Origin: MPNP01 sp965221445
GTDB taxonomy: Bacteria; Pseudomonadota; Alphaproteobacteria; Rhodobacterales; Rhodobacteraceae
Assembly: GCA_965221445.1 (NCBI GenBank)
Contig: CBDCSF010000013.1
Coordinates: 186,001 to 250,000, forward strand
Direction: 5' to 3'
Length of the DNA: 64,000 bases
The translations under genes were made by a program, and so were the position numbers. The notes under the pieces were generated by a model. It was not told where the DNA came from. It saw only the letters and a list, made by a program, of their open reading frames with translations, and ran no database searches. Numbering within the stretch: position 1 is the stretch's first letter; every line of letters starts with the position of its first letter. This document shows, piece after piece, positions 44,357 to 51,976 of the stretch.

Positions 44357-45187
44357 TTACCCAGATTTGTCTTCTCCGACCTGGAATCTTAGAAAACCCT
44401 TTATAGAAAGATTTTCATTATCTGCAACTTGTTGAACAGTAAGTTCTGGATTTATAACAAATTTTTGATTAACCAAGGTTTCTTCAGAAAGGAATTTCTT
44501 AATACCGCCTTCTACAATTTTGGCAACTATTGCTTCAGGTTTACCTGTATCAAGGGCCTTTTGGGTCAGTACCTGAGTTTCCCTCTCAATTTTGTCCTTA
44601 GGCATTTCTTCTGCCGAAAGCGCTAGAGGTCTCGCTGCAGCGACATGCATTGCAATCTGCTTTCCTACATCGGACTCCTGTCCGTCATAAGCAACCAAGA
44701 CCCCTATTTTACCCATACCTTCCTCTACTGAGGTATGAACATAACTGGCGATGTTGGTACCTTTAATATTTCCGACCCTTCCCAAGGTAATATTTTCTCC
44801 AAGTGAAGCAATTTTCTCCGTGATAGCCTCACGAATAGTCTTACCACTGACTTCAGTATCCAATAAATCATCCACATTGCTAGTACCAATCGATTCTCGA
44901 CGAATAAGATCAACCAATTTTCGAAATTCTATATTCTTGGCTACAAAGTCAGTCTCAGAATTGATTTCGACGACGGCCCCATTTCCATCATTTACATAGA
45001 CACCAACTAAACCCTCTGCGGTATCTCTTGTCGATTTTTTGGCTGCCTTTGCCATTCCCTTTGATCGTAACCAGTCAATAGATGCTTCGATGTCTGCATT
45101 ATTTTCTTGCAGGGCATTTTTTGCATCCATAATCCCAGCACCGGTACGTTGCCTTAATTCCTTAACCATAGCTGCTGTGATAGTCAT
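44357..45187 (-). CDS. tsf: Translation elongation factor Ts
   Basis: The 276-residue nucleotide exchange factor for EF-Tu begins ITAAMVKELRQRTGAGIMDAKNAL, then TRDTAEGLVGVYVNDG, the EF-Tu-contacting TDFVAKN and IAMHVAAARPLALS. It follows rpsB on the same strand, the standard rpsB-tsf operon. pyrH and frr, often next, are not present. Confidence 0.96.
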   Translation of the reverse strand: MTITAAMVKELRQRTGAGIMDAKNALQENNADIEASIDWLRSKGMAKAAKKSTRDTAEGLVGVYVNDGNGAVVEINSETDFVAKNIEFRKLVDLIRRESIGTSNVDDLLDTEVSGKTIREAITEKIASLGENITLGRVGNIKGTNIASYVHTSVEEGMGKIGVLVAYDGQESDVGKQIAMHVAAARPLALSAEEMPKDKIERETQVLTQKALDTGKPEAIVAKIVEGGIKKFLSEETLVNQKFVINPELTVQQVADNENLSIKGFLRFQVGEDKSG

Positions 45188-45316
45188 GATGTTCTCCTAT
45201 TAATCTTGAGTTTGAATTCTTTTCGTTGCCTCTTGGTAGAAGCTGCTGTTAAGGGTAATTTTGATTTAACCGAAGTCTCTGGTGTGGTTTTTCAAAGCGA
45301 ATAAGGAATACCTAAC

Positions 45317-46249
45317 CTAACTACTTTTCACTGCTTCACTTTTTTCCTCGGAAGCATTAACATCCACCTCAGCATCTTTTTCCTCGGAAGAATTTTCTTC
45401 AGGTGATTCCACTACGGCTTCTTCTGCTATTTCCTCAGATGCCGTTTCTTCAGTTACACCTTCATCGGTAGTTTCTTCTTTGCCCTTTTCTTCAACCGGT
45501 AGCAGAGAAGTACCATCCTGACCTTCAGGTAGGGCTCCAATATCTACCCCTACTTCTCCCATCTGGGTAGTCATACCATTTATGACAGCTTTTGAAACCA
45601 GTTTGCAATACAGGTTTATTGACCGGATGGCATCATCATTACCAGGTATTATGTGTGAAACACCCTGAGGAGAGCAATTGGTATCAACAACAGCTACGAT
45701 TGGGATTCTCAATTTATTTGCCTCAGCTACAGCAAGACTTTCCTTTTTAACATCGACTACAAAGATGATATCAGGAACATGCTTCATGTTTCTGATACCT
45801 CCCAAGGAAGCCTGAAGTTTATCTTGATCCCGTAATAAACCCAAACGTTCCTTTTTGGTTAGACCATCTAATCCTTCATCTATTTTTTCATCAAGCTCTT
45901 CAAGTCTGGAAATTGAATTGGATACAGTCTTCCAGTTTGTTAAAGTTCCTCCAAGCCATCGGTGATTGACAAAATGCTGTGCGCTGTCCTTTGCAGCCTT
46001 CTCTATAGGTGCCTGTGCTTGTCTCTTGGTTCCAACAAACAGTACACTACCACCTTTGGCAACAGTATCTTCAATAACCTTGAGTGCTTTAATGAGTAAC
46101 GGAACTGTTTGGGTTAAATCAATGATATGAATGCCACCCTTTTTGCTATGAATATAAGGGGCCATCTGAGGATTCCACCTATGGGTTTGGTGTCCCAGGT
46201 GAACTCCAGCTTCTAGTAATGTTCTCAGAGAGAAATCTGGTTTAGCCAT
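45317..46249 (-). CDS. rpsB: Ribosomal protein S2 with acidic C-terminal tail
   Basis: The 310-residue protein starts at ATG 46249 (AKPDFSLRTLLEAGVHLGHQ), with AAGGA upstream; the longer frame to 46363 adds an unrelated leader. Core motifs include HRWNPQMAPYIHSKKGGIHIIDL, WLGGTLTNW and IVAVVDTNCSPQGVSHIIPGNDDA. After residue about 240 the protein carries some 65 residues very rich in Glu, Ser and Thr (EETTDEGVTEETASEEIAEE and similar), beyond the E. coli length. It forms the rpsB-tsf operon. Confidence 0.96.
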   Translation of the reverse strand: MAKPDFSLRTLLEAGVHLGHQTHRWNPQMAPYIHSKKGGIHIIDLTQTVPLLIKALKVIEDTVAKGGSVLFVGTKRQAQAPIEKAAKDSAQHFVNHRWLGGTLTNWKTVSNSISRLEELDEKIDEGLDGLTKKERLGLLRDQDKLQASLGGIRNMKHVPDIIFVVDVKKESLAVAEANKLRIPIVAVVDTNCSPQGVSHIIPGNDDAIRSINLYCKLVSKAVINGMTTQMGEVGVDIGALPEGQDGTSLLPVEEKGKEETTDEGVTEETASEEIAEEAVVESPEENSSEEKDAEVDVNASEEKSEAVKSS

Positions 46250-46408
46250 ATTTATCCTTTCCGGTTTAAACCTCGATAGGGCAAAAAAACAATCAACCGG
46301 TGGATCCAAAAGTAATTCCCTTGAACCCAACAACCCTATCTGTGTATTTTCAGGGAGTAGCATATATTGAAAAAATCTATAATTTCAAGAAACAATCCCA
46401 AGCTTTAT

Positions 46409-47296
46409 ATGACTTATAATATTCAACCAGTACTTTGCTTAGGTTCTTTCCATTGGGATGAGGTAGCTCTTTCCAGAAATTTACTTGCTAAAGGTGATGA
46501 TTCACCTGGAATGATACACAAAAATCCAGGTGGTGTTTCATTCAACTTGGCAAAAACCATGACAGAATTCGGTATTCCTGTCATTCTTGGTTCCGTCCTG
46601 GGTAATGATACCGAAGGTCATGAGCTGTTGGGGATAGCCCAGGGTTTAGGTATCAATTGTGAGTTGGTTTGTACTGCATCCCAAAAAACAGACAAATACA
46701 TTGCTATTGAAGACTCTGGAGGTTTGGTTGCAGCTATTGCCGATTGTTCCTCTTTGGAAATGAATGAAAAAATGCTCCTGGAAACGTTGAAGGAATGGAA
46801 AAAATCAAAGGGAAGTAAAACTGAAATATCCGAACTGGTGATTGATAGTAATCTTTCAAGCAGTTTTATTGATACTCTTCTTAACAATCGTGAATTTAAC
46901 AATTATCCAATAAATATTGCTTCTGCATCGAACCATAAAATAGAGCGAATTAAGCAGCTTGATTATAAAATGAACTCAACATTATTGTATCTGAATTTTC
47001 AGGAGGCAAGAAAGTTACTGGCAACTGATTCCGATGATTGTCATGAACGCCAAAACTATATTCAAGTTCTTCTTCAAAAGTTTGGTCGTGTTATTTTAAC
47101 TGATGGAGAAAACGAAATTATTGATGCCGATTCGAGGGAAATCTTCAAATTTAAACCCCAAAGCATACGACCAAATAAAATTACTGGCGCAGGGGATTAT
47201 TTTATGGCTGCGCATAAAGCCTTGGAACTATTGGGGTACTCCAGGATGGCTGCCTTGGAAAAAGCATGTGATTTTGTTCAAAATAAAATAACATGA
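46409..47296 (+). CDS. psuK: PfkB-family sugar kinase, probable pseudouridine kinase
   Basis: The protein of about 295 residues has the ribokinase-like fold: VLCLGSFHWDE, NPGGVSFNLAKTMTEFG, LGSVLGNDTEG and the anion-hole/catalytic-base motif ITGAGDYFMAAHKALE. It is directly followed by the pseudouridine-5'-phosphate glycosidase gene, so pseudouridine is the most likely substrate (pseudouridine to pseudouridine 5'-phosphate). ATG 46409 starts the family-like region; TTG 46367 would add 14 residues. It is divergent from rpsB. Confidence 0.82.
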   Translation: MTYNIQPVLCLGSFHWDEVALSRNLLAKGDDSPGMIHKNPGGVSFNLAKTMTEFGIPVILGSVLGNDTEGHELLGIAQGLGINCELVCTASQKTDKYIAIEDSGGLVAAIADCSSLEMNEKMLLETLKEWKKSKGSKTEISELVIDSNLSSSFIDTLLNNREFNNYPINIASASNHKIERIKQLDYKMNSTLLYLNFQEARKLLATDSDDCHERQNYIQVLLQKFGRVILTDGENEIIDADSREIFKFKPQSIRPNKITGAGDYFMAAHKALELLGYSRMAALEKACDFVQNKIT

Positions 47297-47300
47297 TCCA

Positions 47301-48224
47301 ATGCAATCTTATCTACAAGTTGAATACTCGGAACCGGTCCAGCGGGCATTAAGTGAAAATAAACCAATAGTTGCGCTGGAAACCTCGATTATCTCGCAGG
47401 GACTTCCCTACCCTCACAATTATGAAACTGCACAGTCAGTTGAAGAATGTATTAGGCAGAAGGATTGTACCCCCGCAACGATTGGGGTACTGGAAGGAAA
47501 AATAAGAATTGGTTTGTCGCCCGAAGAACTATCATTTTTTTCTTCAAATAACGGGATTTACAAACTCAACTCACAAGATATACCTGTTGCAGTTGCCAAA
47601 GGTTGGAATGGTGCCACTACCGTTTCTGGAACGCTTACCTGCGCCAGTTTGGCTTCCTTAGAAGTGCTTGCGACGGGAGGAATTGGTGGTATTCATAGAG
47701 ACTTTTCCTATTCTCATGATGTATCAGGGGATCTTCAACAAATCGCCAACACTCAAGCGATTATCGTTTGCTCAGGAGTGAAGGCTATATTGGATATACC
47801 CAGAACATTGGAAATGTTGGAAACCCTGGGTGCCATTGTTGGTACTTATAGGAATAAAGAATTTCCTGCATTTTGGTCAAGAAACTCAGGGAATCAAACC
47901 CCTTTGGAACTAAATTCTGTGGATGAAATTGCTTCAATTTTCATTACTAGTAAACAGTTGGGGCAAGAACGAGGATTTCTCGTAGCTAATCCGGTTCCAT
48001 CTTCCTATGAGATCTCTAGAAACATCATTGAACCCATAATTGAGAATTCCCTGGCTAAAGCCCGGGAACAAAACATTAAAGGGAAAGCTGTTACACCTTA
48101 TTTGTTAAATTCGATTTGCAATTTGTCATCAGGGAAGTCGATTGAAACCAATATTGAGTTGGTTAAAAGTAATGCGAGACTGGCTGCCCAAATCGCAAAG
48201 AAATTAGTTGGTATTGAAAAATAA
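47301..48224 (+). CDS. psuG: Pseudouridine-5'-phosphate glycosidase
   Basis: The 307-residue lyase reversibly breaks pseudouridine 5'-phosphate into uracil and ribose 5-phosphate. Family blocks are VALETSIISQGLPYPHN, ATIGVLEGKIRIGL, the catalytic-lysine segment AVAKGWNGATTVSGTL, ATGGIGGIHR and the late VTPYLL. It begins 4 bases after the kinase gene. Together the two recycle pseudouridine from RNA turnover. Confidence 0.93.
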   Translation: MQSYLQVEYSEPVQRALSENKPIVALETSIISQGLPYPHNYETAQSVEECIRQKDCTPATIGVLEGKIRIGLSPEELSFFSSNNGIYKLNSQDIPVAVAKGWNGATTVSGTLTCASLASLEVLATGGIGGIHRDFSYSHDVSGDLQQIANTQAIIVCSGVKAILDIPRTLEMLETLGAIVGTYRNKEFPAFWSRNSGNQTPLELNSVDEIASIFITSKQLGQERGFLVANPVPSSYEISRNIIEPIIENSLAKAREQNIKGKAVTPYLLNSICNLSSGKSIETNIELVKSNARLAAQIAKKLVGIEK

Positions 48225-48262
48225 AAACTGATATTTTGGCTAGGGATTCTGGGAGTTATAAA

Positions 48263-49003
48263 GTGACAAAACCAAAGGGGAATATCTCTCAACTAAAAAA
48301 ACGCAGATCAAGCTTTTTTGGACACCTTCGTGCCAATTTTCTGACTGGTTTGGTGATCGTAGCACCTGCAGCCCTGACAATCTACTTTGTCTGGACTGCC
48401 ATTGGAATAATAGATTCTTGGGTTTTACCCCTTATTCCAGACAGATATATTGAATTGTACTCCCCCGAAGCAAACCTTGGTTTCAGTATCCGAGGCATTG
48501 GTTTAGTGATCTTTTTGATCTTTACCCTTTTGGTTGGTTATTTCATGAAAGGGTTGATTGGTAGAACATTGTTGAAATGGGGGGAACAGCTAATTGATCG
48601 AACCCCTGTAGTCAGAACTGTTTACAACGCACTTAAGCATATAGCCGAGACAGTAATCAATCAGTCTTCACAATCCTTTGAAAAAGCCTGTCTGATTGAA
48701 TACCCCAGAAAGGGAATTTGGGCCATAGCATTTATTGCACGCCCTGCAAGGGGAGAAATAAAAGCCAAGTACCAGGGAGATGATAAATTACTCGGCTTAT
48801 TTGTTCCGACAACGCCAAACCCAACCTCAGGTTTCTTTCTAATGGTTCCAGAATCCGACGTTGTGGTCCTAGACATGACCCTTGAGGATGCAGTAAAATT
48901 GGTAATTTCAGCAGGTTTGGTTTACCCAGCGAATTATCAAACCGATACTAGTTCTGAAACCACCATACATCAGGCTGAAAGCCAATCCAGTCGCCATAAA
49001 TAG
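48263..49003 (+). CDS. DUF502 family membrane protein
   Basis: The protein of about 246 residues has two membrane helices (LTGLVIVAPAALTIYFVWTA and GIGLVIFLIFTLLVGYFMKGLIG) and the DUF502 pattern RTPVVRTVYNALKHIAETV, FVPTTPNPTSGFF and VPESDVVVLDMTLEDAVKLVISAG. Function is unknown. GTG 48263 is preferred because GGGAG lies 7 bases upstream; TTG 48236 is the alternative. Its last 56 bases overlap the end of the convergent yejA-like gene. Confidence 0.88.
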   Translation: MTKPKGNISQLKKRRSSFFGHLRANFLTGLVIVAPAALTIYFVWTAIGIIDSWVLPLIPDRYIELYSPEANLGFSIRGIGLVIFLIFTLLVGYFMKGLIGRTLLKWGEQLIDRTPVVRTVYNALKHIAETVINQSSQSFEKACLIEYPRKGIWAIAFIARPARGEIKAKYQGDDKLLGLFVPTTPNPTSGFFLMVPESDVVVLDMTLEDAVKLVISAGLVYPANYQTDTSSETTIHQAESQSSRHK

Positions 49004-50777
49004 GCAATACCTCGGGATAGGTTAATTCCCTTTTATGGGCTATTCTTGAGACATCGGTAAACCAAATCGGAACAACATATCTACCAGCGATCAAGATTCT
49101 GTCCAAAGCCCTTACAGCAGCGACAAAATCTTCTCTCTCACGGGCTCTAAGCATACTTGCGATCATTTCCTCGGCAGGTGGGTTATCCATTCCCATCCAG
49201 TTTCTGCTTCCAGGGGTATTTATTCCGTCCTTTCCCCAGTACAAATATTGCTCGTTGCCGGGACTAAGAGACATTCCTCTACTATAAAAAGCCATGTCGA
49301 AATCATAGGTATTTGTTCGTTCTCTGTACTGAGCACTATCGATTACTGTTATTTTCAGTTCTATGCCTAGTCTCTGCAGGGCCTGAGCATAAATATTAGC
49401 AATAGACAAAGCCTCACTTGCACCTTGAACCAAAACCAAATCAATTTCAAATGGGACTCCTGAATTGTTTTTTAGAACACCTTCGTCGTCAACGTTCCAT
49501 CCAGCCTCGCTAAGCAACTCAGAAGCCTTTCTTATATTCCTCCTGTTCTGTTCATGTCCGTCCGATACGGGTAAGACATAGCCTTCTAGTACCCCAGGTA
49601 ACAGTTGATCCTGGAATGGCTCAAGCAGTTCCCTGACTTTGCCTGAAGCTGGGCCAGGTCTCATTTCCAGCTCTGAGTTAGAAAAATAGGAGGTTATCCT
49701 TGGAGGTTTTCCGCCTTCAAGCGTTTGGTTAATAAATTCATAGTTGAAGGCATGAATGAGAGCATCCCTGACCCGCCAGTCCTTGAATTTATCTTTCCGG
49801 GTATTGAGCACAAAACCTCTGATTCCTGAAGGCCTTTCATTTGATATTTCCGATTTGACGACATCACCATCTTTAACAGCAGGGAAGCTATACTGAGTGT
49901 CCCATTTCTCGGCGTTATATTCGCGATAGGTTGAAAATTCTCCTGCCTTGAAAGCTTCAAACACCACTCCACCATCGCCGTAATATTCGTAGATGATTTC
50001 ATCAAAATTGTGCCTTCCCTTGTTAAAGGCCAGGTCCTTACCCCAGTAATCAGGATTTCTGGTGAATTTAAGAAACCTACCTGCTTCGAATTCTGAAAGA
50101 ATATAAGGTCCGGAACCAACTGGAAGATCAAGAGAACTCTGATCAAACTCTCTTCCTTCCCATTCCGATTTTGGCAATATTGGCCGTAAACCGGCAATCA
50201 AGGAAATTTCTCTGTCAATGACATTAAAATCTATCCTGACAGATCTTTCACCGGTTTGAGTAATTGATTCAATTTTATTCCATGCCGTTCGATATCTCGG
50301 ATGCCCTTTGGTACCCAGGATTTCAAAAGACCAAATTACATCCTCTACTGTAACGGGATTTCCGTTTGAAAATCTGGCTTCCTCCCTGAGTGTAAATTCA
50401 ACCCAGTCTCTTTCGTCACTTGTTTCTATGGTCTCGGCAAGCAAACCATACAAAGAAAAGGGTTCGTCCCAATTTCTACCCATCAGCGGCTCATAAACAA
50501 GAGATCTAATAGCCCAAGGTGCCCTTCCCTTCACGATCCATGGATTCAAGGAATCAAAAGAACCCGCAAAACCATATTCGATGATACCACCCTTGGGGGC
50601 GTCTGGGTTGGCATATGGTAGATGGGAATAATCCGGTCCAAGAGCTGGTTCACCGTACATGGCAATACCATGTGATGAATCAGAAAAACTTACCTTCGCT
50701 GCCCCTGTCATTGTCAACAAGACAACTCCCAAGGTAAGCAATATTTTTATCCAAAGTTTCTGAGTTTTTTGTAACAT
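48948..50777 (-). CDS. ABC transporter substrate-binding protein, family 5 (YejA-like)
   Basis: The 609-residue periplasmic binding protein has an N-terminal signal (IKILLTLGVVLLTMTGAAKVSFS) and SBP_bac_5 features: HGIAMYGEPALGPDYSHLPYANPDAPKGG, SLNPWIVKG, VYEPLMGR, FTLREEARFSNGNPVTVEDVIWSFE and the late RDALIHAFNYEFINQTL. The start resembles E. coli YejA, which delivers peptides and microcin C to YejBEF. No permease or ATPase genes are adjacent, so it is an orphan here or its partners lie elsewhere. The C-terminal coding end overlaps the DUF502 gene. Confidence 0.9.
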   Translation of the reverse strand: MLQKTQKLWIKILLTLGVVLLTMTGAAKVSFSDSSHGIAMYGEPALGPDYSHLPYANPDAPKGGIIEYGFAGSFDSLNPWIVKGRAPWAIRSLVYEPLMGRNWDEPFSLYGLLAETIETSDERDWVEFTLREEARFSNGNPVTVEDVIWSFEILGTKGHPRYRTAWNKIESITQTGERSVRIDFNVIDREISLIAGLRPILPKSEWEGREFDQSSLDLPVGSGPYILSEFEAGRFLKFTRNPDYWGKDLAFNKGRHNFDEIIYEYYGDGGVVFEAFKAGEFSTYREYNAEKWDTQYSFPAVKDGDVVKSEISNERPSGIRGFVLNTRKDKFKDWRVRDALIHAFNYEFINQTLEGGKPPRITSYFSNSELEMRPGPASGKVRELLEPFQDQLLPGVLEGYVLPVSDGHEQNRRNIRKASELLSEAGWNVDDEGVLKNNSGVPFEIDLVLVQGASEALSIANIYAQALQRLGIELKITVIDSAQYRERTNTYDFDMAFYSRGMSLSPGNEQYLYWGKDGINTPGSRNWMGMDNPPAEEMIASMLRAREREDFVAAVRALDRILIAGRYVVPIWFTDVSRIAHKRELTYPEVLPIYGDWIGFQPDVWWFQN

Positions 50778-50865
50778 ATGAGCAACACCAAAAAATAAAA
50801 TTCATATTACGAGACTAAAAATACATTTTCTAATTGAAATTAACAACGGATAGTATAAATATCTC

Positions 50866-50945
50866 CTCACTGCTCGACAGGTTTCTTGTCTGTACGAAAC
50901 CTGCCTCAATGACTTCTTGCCCGCCTTAGTGCGGGCAATTTTTTT
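50866..50945 (+). ncRNA. Candidate small RNA ending in an intrinsic terminator
   Basis: In an otherwise gene-free 400-base gap, an approximate promoter (TTGAAA at 50834-50839, TATAAAT at 50854-50860, short spacing) precedes two consecutive perfect hairpins. The first has 8-base arms CAGGTTTC/GAAACCTG (50878-50885, 50896-50903) with a 10-base loop. The second is the terminator at 50917-50945. A C-rich single strand TCTCCTCACT at the 5' end could pair with Shine-Dalgarno sequences. The layout is typical of alphaproteobacterial trans-acting sRNAs, but no named family was matched, and the 5' end is a guess. Confidence 0.5.
50917..50945 (+). terminator. Rho-independent terminator
   Basis: TTGCCCGC (50917-50924) and GCGGGCAA (50931-50938) form a perfect 8-pair G+C-rich stem with a 6-base loop, immediately followed by seven Ts (50939-50945). 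No protein gene ends upstream on the plus strand (yejA starts away from it on the minus strand), so it should terminate a non-coding transcript. Confidence 0.85.
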
Positions 50946-51192
50946 ACCAAAATACTTCAAATCCGCTTTTTCGCTCTTTTCCATGGCCTTGGTATAGAAT
51001 TTGCCTTTATAACTTGTCTAGAAAAAAGAATAGAAAACCTATTGTTTGCTATAACGTGTACCGTTCTATCTCTCAATAGCATTGGGCTATATAGAATATT
51101 TTTTTGGAGATTTGTACTGATTGACTTTGCTGGTCTGCAAAATTGATTAATCGGGCTTAAATCAATTACAGATTACGAAAGGAATGGAATTA

Positions 51193-51966
51193 ATGGATAT
51201 GTCAGTAAAAACAGTTTTAGTAACAGGCTCTACATCAGGCGTCGGTTTAGGAATAGCCAATAAATTTGCCTCTTTGGGAGCACAGGTTGTTTTAAACTCG
51301 TTTACAAATACGCCTGAAGACCAAGAACTAGCAAAACAAATTAGCAGGAAGTATGGGACAAGTGTTACTTACCGACAGGCCAATCTTGTTAACCCCCAAG
51401 AAGCAAGGGGTCTAGTTTTAAACTCACCTGAGATTGATATTCTGGTTAATAATGCCGGTATCCAGTTCGTATCTCCAGTAGAAGAATTACCAGTTGAAAA
51501 ATGGAATGAAATTATTGCTGTCAATTTGTCGTCTGCTTTTCATACTATCGCTGAGGCAATTCCTCTCATGAAAAAAAAGGGGTGGGGAAGAATTATAAAT
51601 ATCAGTTCAGTGCATGGATTACGTGCTTCTCCATTTAAATCGGCGTATATTGCCGCAAAGCATGGAATAATCGGGTTAACCAAAACAGTTGCACTTGAAA
51701 CAGCCGAAACACCAATAACCTGTAATGCTATTTGTCCCGGCTATATCATGACGTCTATGATCGAATCACAAATTCCAGAGCAGATGAAAGTCCATAATAT
51801 GAATAGGGAATCTATTATCAGGGACATAATGTTGGCCCGACAACCATCCAAGGAATTTGTATCTATTGAACAAGTAGCTGATGCAGTAGTGTTCCTATGC
51901 TCTAGCAGTGCTGAACAAATAACTGGAACAACCTTATCAATGGATGGCGGTTGGACATCCCTTTAA
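51193..51966 (+). CDS. 3-hydroxybutyrate dehydrogenase (SDR)
   Basis: The protein of about 257 residues is a classical short-chain dehydrogenase: TGSTSGVGLGIA cofactor motif, NNAGIQ, the catalytic serine in NISSVHG, YIAAK with the Tyr/Lys pair, and NAICPGYIMTSMIE. The HGLRASPFKSAYIAAKHG and QPSKEFV blocks and length match D-3-hydroxybutyrate dehydrogenases, which link poly-hydroxybutyrate breakdown or ketone bodies to acetoacetate. ATG 51193 is chosen because GAAAGGA is 9 bases upstream, while it abuts the ATG at 51184. Confidence 0.88.
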   Translation: MDMSVKTVLVTGSTSGVGLGIANKFASLGAQVVLNSFTNTPEDQELAKQISRKYGTSVTYRQANLVNPQEARGLVLNSPEIDILVNNAGIQFVSPVEELPVEKWNEIIAVNLSSAFHTIAEAIPLMKKKGWGRIINISSVHGLRASPFKSAYIAAKHGIIGLTKTVALETAETPITCNAICPGYIMTSMIESQIPEQMKVHNMNRESIIRDIMLARQPSKEFVSIEQVADAVVFLCSSSAEQITGTTLSMDGGWTSL

Positions 51967-51976
51967 TGCTAGGAAA

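Noticed and set aside
50802..50984. Minus-strand 60-codon frame across the hairpins
   Set aside because: It spans both perfect hairpins and the terminator, whose symmetry explains the sequence better than coding.
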